Under the pieces are notes generated by a model, which was not told the origin of the DNA, ran no database searches, and saw only the letters and a program-made list of their open reading frames with translations. Positions 45,979 to 54,389 of a stretch of 64,000 bases of DNA are shown in pieces. Origin of the DNA: JAPLNB01 sp964451955. GTDB taxonomy: Bacteria > Planctomycetota > Phycisphaerae > Tepidisphaerales > Tepidisphaeraceae. A program made the position numbers and the translations under genes. The stretch lies in the NCBI GenBank assembly GCA_964451955.1, contig CAYVKG010000002.1, positions 1-64,000 on the forward strand, written 5' to 3'. How positions within the stretch are numbered: the stretch's first letter is position 1; each line of letters begins with the position of its first letter.

Positions 45979-46632
45979 ATGGCTGGCGAGACGGAGTTGC
46001 ACAAGACGTTGAAGCGAGAGGGTTGCCGGTGGTTGCACCGGATGGGGTATCGGTGCATAGCGGCGGAGGTGAGGTTGAATCCTATTGGGGTGGTGGATGC
46101 GGTGGGGACGGGGTTGTTTCGGGCGTATCGGAATTATCTTGGAGTGGGGCGTGAAGTTGAGCAGGCGTGTTTTATTGAGTGCAAGGCATCGCGAGGTGAT
46201 TTTCTGCGGGATTTGGGTGAGGAAGGGCAGATGGGGTTGTTTCTGGGGGATCGGCGTGGGTGTTGTCGGTCGAGGCGGCAGAGGAGGTGGGGTTGGGGTG
46301 AGCGGTTGGGGAAGTTCAAGGCGTGTCTGGTGAGGCCGTTGGCGAATCTGCACTATGTGTTGGCGCCGGCGGGGATGATTCAGAAGAAGGAGTTACCTTT
46401 GCGGTGGGGATTGTTGTGCGCGTCGGAGGCGGGGATCAACGTGGTGGTGAAGGCGGAGTGGCAGGAGGCGGCGCGGATCGAGTATGTGGAGTCGGCGATA
46501 GCGAGGACGTTGACGGGGGACATTTACCGGGCGGACGCGCGGGCGCTGAACTCGGTGAATCGGGAGATTTTGGAGCAGCAGCAGAGGTTGGCGGGGCGGA
46601 TCCGGTTGATGCGTCCGGAGATGGTGGTGTGA
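45979..46632 (+). CDS. MmcB-like PD-(D/E)XK nuclease family protein
   Basis: This is a 217-residue protein with the core of a PD-(D/E)XK nuclease: an early Glu (TELHK), GVVDAVG, then IECKASRGDF, where the Glu-x-Lys pair of the active site sits. MmcB-type proteins are linked to DNA repair. The chosen ATG has GGGAG upstream; a longer frame begins at 45901 but is Arg/Gly-rich and overlaps the phosphoesterase stop. It is convergent with dedA. The nuclease assignment is by motif only. Confidence 0.68.
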   Translation: MAGETELHKTLKREGCRWLHRMGYRCIAAEVRLNPIGVVDAVGTGLFRAYRNYLGVGREVEQACFIECKASRGDFLRDLGEEGQMGLFLGDRRGCCRSRRQRRWGWGERLGKFKACLVRPLANLHYVLAPAGMIQKKELPLRWGLLCASEAGINVVVKAEWQEAARIEYVESAIARTLTGDIYRADARALNSVNREILEQQQRLAGRIRLMRPEMVV

Positions 46633-46658
46633 GAGGGGGGGGTGAGGAGTGGGGGGGG

Positions 46659-47348
46659 TTAATGTGGATTGGTGGTGGAGGGGGTGGGTTGGGGGTTGGA
46701 GCGTTTGGCGTTTCGGCGGGCGCGCCAGAATTCGAAGACGGCAGGGAGGACGCTGATGATGACGATGGCGACGATGACGATTTCGAAATGTTTTTTGACG
46801 AAGGGGACTTGTCCGAACCAATGGCCTGCGAGTGCGAGGAGCACGACCCAGGCGATGGCGCCGGCGACGTTGTAGAGGGCGAATTTGGGGTAGGACATTT
46901 TTCCGATGCCGGCGACGAAGGGAGCGAAGGTACGGATGATGGGGATGAAGCGGGCGAGGATGATGGTTTTGCCGCCGTATTTTTCGTAGAACTCGTGGGC
47001 GTAGAGGAGGTGTTTTTTGTTGAGGAGTCGGGAGTCTTCGCGGGAGAAGACTTTGGGGCCGATCTTGTAGCCGATGGAGTAGTTGACGGCGTCGCCGAGG
47101 ATAGCGGCGATGCAGAGGAGGAAGATGACGAGGGGGAGGTTGATGGGTGATCCCGGGGTGGAGGCGAGAGCGCCGACGGCGAAGAGGAGGGAGTCGCCTG
47201 GGAGGAAGGGAGTGATGACGAGGCCTGTTTCGGCGAAGATGATGAGGAAGAGGAGTGCGTAGAGGTAACCGCCCATGGAGGCGGCGAGGTCGTTGAGGTG
47301 TTTGTCGAGGTGTAGGGCGATGTCGATGAGGTGATGGATCCAGGGCAC
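46659..47348 (-). CDS. DedA family membrane protein
   Basis: This is a 229-residue integral membrane protein of the DedA/SNARE-associated family, thought to translocate or recycle lipid carriers such as undecaprenyl phosphate. Family motifs are TPFLPGDSLLFAVGAL, GDAVNYSIGYKIG, ARFIPIIRTFAPFVAG and the C-terminal hydrophobic segments. The C-terminus is polar. It is convergent with the MmcB-like gene, 26 bases apart. Confidence 0.93.
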   Translation of the reverse strand: MPWIHHLIDIALHLDKHLNDLAASMGGYLYALLFLIIFAETGLVITPFLPGDSLLFAVGALASTPGSPINLPLVIFLLCIAAILGDAVNYSIGYKIGPKVFSREDSRLLNKKHLLYAHEFYEKYGGKTIILARFIPIIRTFAPFVAGIGKMSYPKFALYNVAGAIAWVVLLALAGHWFGQVPFVKKHFEIVIVAIVIISVLPAVFEFWRARRNAKRSNPQPTPSTTNPH

Positions 47349-47658
47349 GGTAAGGGATCTCCGGTGGTAAAGGGAGACCTTTTAAGCGAAAGGGGTGGGT
47401 GTGGCAAGGCGAGAGGGTGGGGTTAGGGGCGGTGGGTTGTTGGGCAGTCGGGAGGCGATGAGGAATATGGGACGGGAGGGGGCGGCGTGTGGAGGGAGAG
47501 TGGGGGCTTTAAGGATGGAGTGGGAAGTGACGATGCAAGTACGAGAATGGAGCGTTGTTTATGGTGAAGGAAGTGGTGGGGTAAGAAGAGGGAGTGTTGT
47601 TGTGGAAGGGTGGGGGGGTATGATGGTGGAATGCGGGAAATGAACGGTGTTTGGTTTG

Positions 47659-47686
47659 TTGATTACGGGCGGTATGGCACTAGAAT
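47659..47686 (+). promoter_or_regulatory. predicted clpC promoter
   Basis: TTGATT (47659-47664) and TAGAAT (47681-47686) are 16 bases apart. Transcription would begin near 47693, leaving a leader of about 90 bases. Confidence 0.45.
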
Positions 47687-47713
47687 CGAGAGCGAGAGGT
47701 CGGAGACCTAGAT

Positions 47714-47742
47714 GCCACGAAACCGGCGTGAGGTTTTGTGGC
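47714..47742 (+). promoter_or_regulatory. hairpin in the clpC leader
   Basis: An 11-bp stem with one G-T pair (GCCACGAAACC with GGTTTTGTGGC) closes a seven-base loop. It lies between the predicted start of transcription and the ribosome site (47771-47776). It has no T-run, so it is not a terminator; it could be a regulatory RNA element. Confidence 0.45.
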
Positions 47743-47782
47743 GGGCCGATGCGGTAAATGCGTTGGCTTAAAGGAGATAGAC

Positions 47783-50308
47783 ATGTTTGAGCGGTTTACG
47801 GACAGGGCACGGAAGGTGATGGCGCTGGCGAATCAAGAAGCGCAGCGGTTTAACCACGAATACATTGGGACGGAGCACATTTTGTTGGGATTGGTGAAGG
47901 AGGGGAGCGGGGTGGGCGCGAATGTGCTGAAGAATCTGGACGTGGATTTGAGGAAGGTTCGGCTGGAGGTGGAGAAGCTGGTGAAGAGCGGTCCGGACAT
48001 GGTGACGATGGGGAAGTTGCCGCAGACGCCGCGTGCGAAGAAGGTGATCGAGTACGCGATTGAGGAGGCGCGGAATCTGAATCACAATTATGTTGGGACG
48101 GAGCATTTGCTGTTGGGGTTGTTGCGGGAGCACGACGGGGTGGCGGCGCAGGTATTGATGAACCTAGGACTGAAGTTGGAGGAGGTGAGGGAGGAGGTTC
48201 TGAATTTACTTGGAGCGGGCGTGGAGAACGAAGAACCGAGCGCGCCGGAGAAGCAGGGTCAGAAGGCGAAGAGCAAGACGCCGGCGTTGGACAGTTTTGG
48301 TCGTGACCTGACGGATCTTGCGAGGGAGGGGCAGTTGGATCCTGTGATAGGTCGTCGGGACGAGATTGAGCGGGTGATTCAGATTTTGTGTCGTCGTCAG
48401 AAGAACAATCCGGTGTTGTTGGGTGAGGCGGGAGTGGGGAAGACGGCGATTGTGGAGGGATTGGCGCAGATGGTGGTGGGGAACACGGTGCCGGAGATTC
48501 TGGTGGATCGTCGGATCGTGGTGCTGGATCTTGCGATGATGGTGGCGGGGACGAAATATCGTGGTCAGTTTGAGGAGCGAATCAAGGCGGTGATGAACGA
48601 GGTACGTCGTGCGAAGAACGTGATTTTGTTCATTGACGAGTTGCACACGCTGGTGGGAGCGGGCGGGGCGGAGGGAGCGATTGACGCGTCGAACGTGTTG
48701 AAGCCGGCGTTATCGCGAGGGGAGATCCAGTGCATTGGTGCGACGACGTTTGACGAGTATCGGAAGTACATTGAGAAGGACGCGGCGTTGGCGAGGCGTT
48801 TTCAGCCGATCACGGTGGATCCGCCGAGCAAGGAGGACACGCTGGCGATCTTGAAGGGATTGCGGGATCGATATGAGGCGCATCACCGGGTGCAGATTCT
48901 GGATGGGGCGTTGGAATGCGCGGTGGAGATGTCGGACCGTTACATAACGGGGAGATGTTTACCGGACAAGGCGATAGACGTGGTGGACGAGGCGGGCGCG
49001 CGGATTCGGTTGCGGAGCATGACGAAGCCGCCGAATTTGGCGGAGATAGAGGAGCAGATTGAGAGGCTGAGCATTCAGAAGGACGAGGCGGTGAAGAACG
49101 CGGAGTATGAGGAGGCGGCGAAGCTGAGGGACCAGGCGGAGGCGTTGCGGAAGAAGAAGGAGGAGATGCAGAGGCAATGGAGGGAGAAGGCGAAGGAAGT
49201 GGACGGTGTGGTGGATGAGGAAGTGATAGCGGAGGTGGTGAGCAAGATGACGGGGGTGCCGTTGACGCGGTTGGAGAAGGAGGAAGCGCAGCGGCTGTTG
49301 GAGTTGGAGAACGAGTTGCACAAGCGGGTGGTGTCGCAGGACGAGGCGATCAAGGCGATTGCGAAGACGATCCGTCGTGCGCGGAGTGGTTTGAAGGATC
49401 CGCATCGTCCGATGGGGACGTTTTTGTTTTTGGGTCCGAGCGGGGTGGGGAAGACGCTGTTGTCGAAGGCGTTGGCGGAGTTCATGTTTGGGGACGAGGA
49501 CGCGTTGGTGCAGATAGACATGTCGGAGTACATGGAGAAGCACAACGTGAGCCGGCTGATCGGCGCGCCGCCGGGGTATGTGGGATATGAGGAGGGGGGG
49601 CAGTTGACGGAGCGGATTCGACGTCGGCCGTACAGCGTGGTGTTGCTGGACGAGGTGGAGAAGGCGCACCCGGACGTGTTCAACATGTTGTTGCAGATCA
49701 TGGAGGAGGGTCACTTGACGGACTCGTTTGGTCGTCGGGTGGACTTCCGGAACGTGGTGATGATCATGACGAGCAACATTGGGGCGGACCTGATCAAGGG
49801 GGGAGTGCAGCCGTTTGGGTTGAGCGGTCGAGGGAAGTCCGCGAGCCGGGAGGAGCAGAGCTACGAGAAGATGAAAGAGACGCTGATGAAGGAGATTGAG
49901 CGTTATTTCCGGCCGGAGTTCATTGGTCGTCTGGATGATGTGATTGTGTTCCGGGCGTTGAGTCGGGCGAACCTGGAGTTGATAGTGGAGTTGGAGCTTG
50001 GGAAGGTGATGAAGCGGATGGTGGAGCGGGGCTTGAAGCTGGAATTGGCGGCTGAAGCGAAGGAGTTTTTGATAGAGAAGGGGACGAACACGGATTTTGG
50101 GGCGAGGCCGTTGCGTCGTGCGATTGAGCAGCATGTGGAGGATCCGCTGTCGGAGGAGATATTGCGGGGGAATTTCAAGGGCAAGGATCTGATTCGGATA
50201 TCGGTGAAGACGGAGGGGGACAACGTGAAGCATTTGTACTTTGATGCGGTGAACACGAAGGAGCAGAAGCCTACGGAGGAGGCGACGACGCCGAGCGAGG
50301 CGACGTAG
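47783..50308 (+). CDS. clpC: Clp protease ATP-binding subunit ClpC
   Basis: ClpC is a cytosolic AAA+ unfoldase that feeds proteins to ClpP. Its 841 residues show two N-terminal repeats (EYIGTEHILLGLV, NYVGTEHLLLGLL), AAA-1 with GEAGVGKTAIVEG, the UVR coiled-coil (AEYEEAAKLRDQAEAL), and AAA-2 with GPSGVGKTLLSK and EKAHPDVFN. The tripeptide LGF used for docking on ClpP is not evident: the region reads GGVQPFGLSGRG. The start is ATG 47783 with AAGGAG upstream. A strong terminator follows the gene. Confidence 0.95.
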   Translation: MFERFTDRARKVMALANQEAQRFNHEYIGTEHILLGLVKEGSGVGANVLKNLDVDLRKVRLEVEKLVKSGPDMVTMGKLPQTPRAKKVIEYAIEEARNLNHNYVGTEHLLLGLLREHDGVAAQVLMNLGLKLEEVREEVLNLLGAGVENEEPSAPEKQGQKAKSKTPALDSFGRDLTDLAREGQLDPVIGRRDEIERVIQILCRRQKNNPVLLGEAGVGKTAIVEGLAQMVVGNTVPEILVDRRIVVLDLAMMVAGTKYRGQFEERIKAVMNEVRRAKNVILFIDELHTLVGAGGAEGAIDASNVLKPALSRGEIQCIGATTFDEYRKYIEKDAALARRFQPITVDPPSKEDTLAILKGLRDRYEAHHRVQILDGALECAVEMSDRYITGRCLPDKAIDVVDEAGARIRLRSMTKPPNLAEIEEQIERLSIQKDEAVKNAEYEEAAKLRDQAEALRKKKEEMQRQWREKAKEVDGVVDEEVIAEVVSKMTGVPLTRLEKEEAQRLLELENELHKRVVSQDEAIKAIAKTIRRARSGLKDPHRPMGTFLFLGPSGVGKTLLSKALAEFMFGDEDALVQIDMSEYMEKHNVSRLIGAPPGYVGYEEGGQLTERIRRRPYSVVLLDEVEKAHPDVFNMLLQIMEEGHLTDSFGRRVDFRNVVMIMTSNIGADLIKGGVQPFGLSGRGKSASREEQSYEKMKETLMKEIERYFRPEFIGRLDDVIVFRALSRANLELIVELELGKVMKRMVERGLKLELAAEAKEFLIEKGTNTDFGARPLRRAIEQHVEDPLSEEILRGNFKGKDLIRISVKTEGDNVKHLYFDAVNTKEQKPTEEATTPSEAT

Positions 50309-50347
50309 GAAACGGTAGGGGGGCGGAGGCAACATGGGAAAGAATGG

Positions 50348-50375
50348 CCCCGGTCCGAGAGGATCGGGGTTTTTT
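50348..50375 (+). terminator. rho-independent terminator after clpC
   Basis: The stem CCCCGGTCC / GGATCGGGG (one G-T pair) closes a GAGA tetraloop and is followed by six T. It lies 39 bases after the clpC stop. The same stem read from the other strand lacks a T-run, so it acts on clpC. Confidence 0.9.
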
Positions 50376-50425
50376 GTGGGGGACAGGCGGTTTTGGTGGC
50401 GGTGGCCGGGGGATGGGGGGGGAGG

Positions 50426-53215
50426 TTACCTGGTTTTTGGGGTGAGGTTGGCGGTTTGGGGGAGGGAGGCGGAGAAGCGGATGGTTTCGCCTTGTGAGCC
50501 GAGATAACCGCCCCAGCCGATGCGGATATCGTTGACGCGTTTGAGGTCGAGTTGGCCGTCGGGGTCGTTGGACCATCCTGCGAGGCGGAAGCGGGAGATG
50601 GGGATGAAGGAACGTTCGTGGCCTGGCGAGGCGAGGGAGCGGGCGGTATCGGCGATGAAATCGCCGCCGCCCTCTTCGCGGAGGATGACGAGGATCTGAT
50701 TGGGGGTAGCCTGGGCGTCTGGGACGTAGGTATCAATGACGAGGCAATCGGCGGGGTCGAGGTTGAGTGGTGTGGGGTAGCGGAACTGGATGAAGAGGTG
50801 GGTATCGACGTTGGACTTGGTCAAGGTTGCGAAGGCTTCCCAGGCCGGGGAGGCGGGTTGGGAGTGAAGTGGGTCTGGGGCGAGTTGTGCGAGGACGAAT
50901 TCGCCGTGGGGTGAGGTGGGTTGGACGGGAGGGAGTTGTCGGAGGGAGAGATTGGGCAGTTGGGCGGGAGTGATGGGGAGTCGGCGTGGGGGTATTGGGG
51001 AAGCGAAGCGGTAGATGGCGGTGTGATAGGGTTGGAGGCGGAGGGGTGTTGAGTCGGAGGTGGGTGGGTCGGCGAGTTGACCGGAGGCGGGGTCCCAACG
51101 TTCGGGTTGTCCTGAGGCGGCGAAGGCGACATGTCCTTGCCAGGGGGTGGGGCTGTCGTTGATGAGGAGATAGACTTCGCGGCCGTCGATGCGTCGGTGT
51201 GTGGCGCGGAGCGGGGATTTTGGCGGGGAGACTATGACGTCTTGTTGGAGGAGGCTATCGAGGATGATAGGGAGGAGAGCTTCGAGGCCCCGAGGGAGGA
51301 AGATGCCGGTGCCGCCGGCGAGGTTGGTGTGAGCATGGGGCTGATTGGCGGGGGGGGCATTTTGGACGGGGAAGGCGAAGATTTCGTTGGCGAGGGCGAG
51401 GGCGCGTGGGGAGGGGAAGTCGGATTCGCTGTTGGCGGGGATGGAGCCGAGGGCGATGACGGCGCCGCCGGAGCGGACGAATCGGGCGAGGTTTTCCCAG
51501 GCTGGGAGAGGGAGGGTGTCGGCGTGTGGCAGGAGGACGACTCGCCAGCGGAGGTGGCCGTGAAGGAGGGAGTCACCGGAGGGCGTGGCGTGGGCGAGGG
51601 CCTGACTGTCGACGAAGGTGAAATCGCGTTGAGATTGGAAGAGGGCGTCTGCGGCGGCGAGGAAGACGTTTTCGATGCGGGAAGCGTCGGCGGCCTGGCG
51701 GGTCCAATGTCGGGAGGGGACGAAGTTGGTCCAGAGGCTTTCGACGGGGTAGAGGAGAGCGATATCGGCGACCTGATGTCCGCCGCGGAGGGCGGCACAG
51801 CATCGGCCGACGTAGTGGTTGAGTCGGCGGAGTTGTTCGTCGGAGAGTTGTGAGAAGGTGTAGTAGCTGGTGATGCAGTTGACGCCTGAGACGATGAGGC
51901 GATTGCAGGTGCCGCGGATTTCGTCTTCGGAGACATGGCGTTTAGGTCGGAGGTCGCCCGGGGGTCGATATTGCTGGGCGTGGTCGGAGGTTTCGCTCAT
52001 GACGAGGGGACGGCGTTCGAGTTCTGCGGCGCTGCTGAGGAGGCGAGCGATGAACCATGGGACGTCGGGCGGGAGGCTGGTGAGGCAATCGATGGCTGGG
52101 GCGTCGAGTTTTCGGATGCAGCGGAAGAAGTCGCCGTAGAGGGGGACATGTCCGACGATGCTTTCTTCGAGGAGGAGGTGTCCACCGGAGGGGAGTTGGA
52201 GCCGGCGGCACGCATTTTGGATTTGGCCGAAGTAATTGTCTGAGACGAGTTGGCCGACGGTGAGCCAGAAGTCGTGGCGGATTTTTTTGCCGGGGTTGCC
52301 GGCGTCGAGGAAGAGGGCCGGCAGGATGGCGGGGTTGAGGTTGTAGCCATGTTGTTTGTGGAACTGGTCGGGGAGATTGGATGCCCAGGGCAGGGGTCGA
52401 TAGGGCATGGGAGTGAGGAAGAGGCTCATCAAGGAAGGCTCGTCGGTGAAGCTGGCCATGAAGTATTTGCCGAGGTTGTTTCCGAGGTGTTGGGCATAGG
52501 CTCCGTAGGTGAGTTGGACGAAGCGAGCGGTTGGTTCTGGGAGGAGGAGGTTTGGGTAGGGCATTTTGGCGTGGAGGTTGGCTTCGGCGTGGGTGCCTTG
52601 GTAGAGGCGATCTTCGGTGATGGCGAGGATTCGCCAGTCGCCTTGGGGCGCTTGCCAGTGGAGGGTGCGGTCGCGGAGGTGAGGGGAGAGGTCTTGTATT
52701 TTGTTGAGGTGGATGATGCCATTTTGGGTGGGGAAAGCGGCGAGGAGGAGGGTTTTGCCTGGGGGGAGTTGGAGGGAGACGGGGCCGCCTTGGGAAGCGG
52801 CGTCGGAGGCGAGGAGTCCGCGGGCTTCCCATTGGGGGTGATGTTGTAGGGTGAGCCCGCCGGCGTTTGCGGAGGGATATCCGCGTTCGTCGTAGAGCCA
52901 CATGGCGAAGCCGAGATTATGGGCTTTGGTGACTGCGCGTGTGAAGGCGAGCCACTTGTCGTTGTTTTGGAGGTACTGGTGGAAGGAGACATTGCAGACG
53001 ACGCCGCCGAAGCCTTGGTTGTGGAGGGTGTGGAGGAGCTTGTCCTGGTCGTCGGGCTGGTCTGGCCAGCCGTGGATGATTTTGAGGATGCGGGAATCGG
53101 GTGGCGGGGAGGAGAAGCGGGCGGCCCAATCGAGTTGGGGGGCTTGGGCGAGAGCGGGGAGGGCGGAGATGATATGGATGAGGGCGAAGGCTGTGAGGCG
53201 GCAGGGGGGAATCAT
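50426..53215 (-). CDS. GH106-like glycoside hydrolase, secreted
   Basis: This is a 929-residue exported protein with a signal peptide (LTAFALIHIISALPALAQA). The N-terminal half has the style of GH106-like alpha-L-rhamnosidase barrels: GFGGVVCNVS, LYDERGYPSANAGGLTL, SFTDEPSL with a candidate acid residue, ETSDHAQQ and LLYPVESLW. C-terminal beta domains follow (HGEFVLAQLAP, VLVILREEGGGDF type strands). The substrate is not certain; plant or algal heteropolysaccharide is likely. The ATG at 53215 sits exactly where transcription is predicted to begin (see promoter). It ends the minus-strand run that starts at asnA. Confidence 0.7.
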   Translation of the reverse strand: MIPPCRLTAFALIHIISALPALAQAPQLDWAARFSSPPPDSRILKIIHGWPDQPDDQDKLLHTLHNQGFGGVVCNVSFHQYLQNNDKWLAFTRAVTKAHNLGFAMWLYDERGYPSANAGGLTLQHHPQWEARGLLASDAASQGGPVSLQLPPGKTLLLAAFPTQNGIIHLNKIQDLSPHLRDRTLHWQAPQGDWRILAITEDRLYQGTHAEANLHAKMPYPNLLLPEPTARFVQLTYGAYAQHLGNNLGKYFMASFTDEPSLMSLFLTPMPYRPLPWASNLPDQFHKQHGYNLNPAILPALFLDAGNPGKKIRHDFWLTVGQLVSDNYFGQIQNACRRLQLPSGGHLLLEESIVGHVPLYGDFFRCIRKLDAPAIDCLTSLPPDVPWFIARLLSSAAELERRPLVMSETSDHAQQYRPPGDLRPKRHVSEDEIRGTCNRLIVSGVNCITSYYTFSQLSDEQLRRLNHYVGRCCAALRGGHQVADIALLYPVESLWTNFVPSRHWTRQAADASRIENVFLAAADALFQSQRDFTFVDSQALAHATPSGDSLLHGHLRWRVVLLPHADTLPLPAWENLARFVRSGGAVIALGSIPANSESDFPSPRALALANEIFAFPVQNAPPANQPHAHTNLAGGTGIFLPRGLEALLPIILDSLLQQDVIVSPPKSPLRATHRRIDGREVYLLINDSPTPWQGHVAFAASGQPERWDPASGQLADPPTSDSTPLRLQPYHTAIYRFASPIPPRRLPITPAQLPNLSLRQLPPVQPTSPHGEFVLAQLAPDPLHSQPASPAWEAFATLTKSNVDTHLFIQFRYPTPLNLDPADCLVIDTYVPDAQATPNQILVILREEGGGDFIADTARSLASPGHERSFIPISRFRLAGWSNDPDGQLDLKRVNDIRIGWGGYLGSQGETIRFSASLPQTANLTPKTR

Positions 53216-53221
53216 GGGAGA

Positions 53222-53250
53222 ATTGAAGGCTTTTGGGAAGGAGGGGTCAA
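53222..53250 (-). promoter_or_regulatory. predicted leaderless promoter of the GH106-like gene
   Basis: Read on the minus strand: TTGACC (53250-53245), 17 bases, TTCAAT (53227-53222), six bases, then ATG at 53215. The +1 position falls on the A of the start codon, and no ribosome site exists between. Confidence 0.55.
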
Positions 53251-53304
53251 GTTGAGGTGGAGGGGAGTTGGGGCGGATTGGGATGATGTGTTTTGTCGGG
53301 GTGG

Positions 53305-53481
53305 TCATGGTTTGGGTTGTTGTTGTTCTGGAGGAGGGTTGGAGAGGTTGGCGAGTTGTCGTTGATAGGCCTTCCAGCCGGGGCAGAAGCGGGTATGCCA
53401 ACGCCAGAGCCTGGCGAGGAGGGAGTGGGGTTTGCGTTCGGCATATCGGCGGAGGAAGCAGTAATGGCAGGGGAGGAGCAT
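53305..53481 (-). CDS. small Cys-containing conserved protein (58 residues)
   Basis: This small protein starts at an internal Met of a longer frame. Residues 5 and 8 are Cys (LPCHYC), then come RRYAERKPHSLLARLWRWH and FCPGWKAYQRQL, with a third Cys at 33. The pattern C-x2-C, S-L-L-A-R-L-W-R-W-H-T, C-P-G-W-K looks strongly conserved among small bacterial proteins I have seen but cannot name. Zinc binding by the Cys and His residues is possible. It follows the TatD-like gene by 50 bases on the same strand. The upstream gene and spacing suggest one transcript. Confidence 0.7.
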   Translation of the reverse strand: MLLPCHYCFLRRYAERKPHSLLARLWRWHTRFCPGWKAYQRQLANLSNPPPEQQQPKP

Positions 53482-53531
53482 GATTTCACGAGTTGTGTTG
53501 AGGAGGTTGCATGGGAAGGAAGGGGCGAGGG

Positions 53532-54365
53532 TCAACGGGTGGTATTGTCCTGGAGGATGCGGAGGGGAGGGATGTCGAATTTGGGATTTTGGCCGAGGAA
53601 ACGGGCGGGGTTGTTGTGGAAGACTTCGAGGGCTTCCTGTTCGGAGTGGTTTCGTCGGCGGAACTCGAGGATGCAATCGAAGAGGGTGAAGGGGGAGCTG
53701 GGTCCCCAGTCGGCGGAGGAATTGACCATGATTCGGGAGGCGCCGAAACGTTCGAGGATATCGACGGCGCGGCGTGTGGACATTTTGGTGATGGGGTAGA
53801 GGGTGAGTCCTGCCCAGTAACCGGCGTCGAGGATGGGTTGGATGGTGTGTTCTTCGGCGTGGTCGATCCAGGCGCGATGTGGGGGGAATTTCATTTCGCG
53901 GAGGAGATCGAGGGTGAGTCGAGTGCCTTTGAGTTTATCGCGGAGGTGTGGGGTGTGGATGAGGATGATCTGGTTGTAGCGGAGGGCGATGTCGAGTTGT
54001 TCCTGGAAGATGGTGAGTTCGTTGGGGGTGTTGAGGTTGAGGCCGATTTCGCCGATGCCGACGACGGTGGGTTTGCTGAGGAAATGGGGGATTTGTGAGA
54101 GGACTTCGCGGCTGAGGGCGAGGTTGTCGGCCTCTTTGGGGTTCATGGAGATCCAGCAGAAATGGCGGATGCCGTATTGAGCTGCGCGGGTGGGTTCGAA
54201 CTCGCTGATTTGTTGGAAGTAGTCGAAGAAAGAGCCGGCGTGTTGGCGGTCGAAACCGGGCCAGAAGGAGGGCTCTGCGACGGCGACGACGCCGGCCATG
54301 GCCATGCGTTCGTAGTCGTCGGTGGTTCGAGCGATGGCGTGGTAATGGGGTTGGATGACGTACAT
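53532..54365 (-). CDS. TatD family hydrolase, EboB-like
   Basis: This is a 277-residue metal-dependent hydrolase with the TatD fold. The features are HYH at 7-9, the metal Glu in GIGEIGLN, LIHTPH, IDHAEEHT and the Asp in VNSSADWG. Blocks such as RTTDDYERMAMAGV, EPSFWPGFDR, FFDYFQQI and LKGTRLTLDLL are the ones I associate with EboB of the ebo metabolite-export clusters rather than with general TatD nucleases. None of the other ebo genes (UbiA-like, dehydroquinate synthase-like, alkaline phosphatase-like) is seen nearby. GAGGT precedes the ATG; the 78-residue gene ends 24 bases upstream. Confidence 0.75.
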   Translation of the reverse strand: MYVIQPHYHAIARTTDDYERMAMAGVVAVAEPSFWPGFDRQHAGSFFDYFQQISEFEPTRAAQYGIRHFCWISMNPKEADNLALSREVLSQIPHFLSKPTVVGIGEIGLNLNTPNELTIFQEQLDIALRYNQIILIHTPHLRDKLKGTRLTLDLLREMKFPPHRAWIDHAEEHTIQPILDAGYWAGLTLYPITKMSTRRAVDILERFGASRIMVNSSADWGPSSPFTLFDCILEFRRRNHSEQEALEVFHNNPARFLGQNPKFDIPPLRILQDNTTR

Positions 54366-54389
54366 GATGACCTCGGGAGGTAGTTTGGA

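Larger units (their letters stand above)
47349..47782 (+). other. gene-free stretch with clpC promoter and leader (434 bases)
   Basis: This lies between the divergent dedA and clpC genes. It is very G-rich. The first 300 bases hold a frame (47395-47643) without coding features. The last 130 hold a promoter, a small palindrome (AGGTC-GGA-GACCT, 47697-47709) right after the predicted start of transcription, a large hairpin and the clpC ribosome site AAGGAG. Confidence 0.55.

Noticed and set aside
47395..47643. Possible 82-residue gene before clpC
   Set aside because: Gly/Val/Arg-rich, no ribosome site, and composition follows the G-rich strand rather than codon structure.
53293..53799. Plus-strand frame opposite the TatD-like and 58-residue genes
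   Set aside because: The minus strand carries recognisable proteins with ribosome sites; this one does not.
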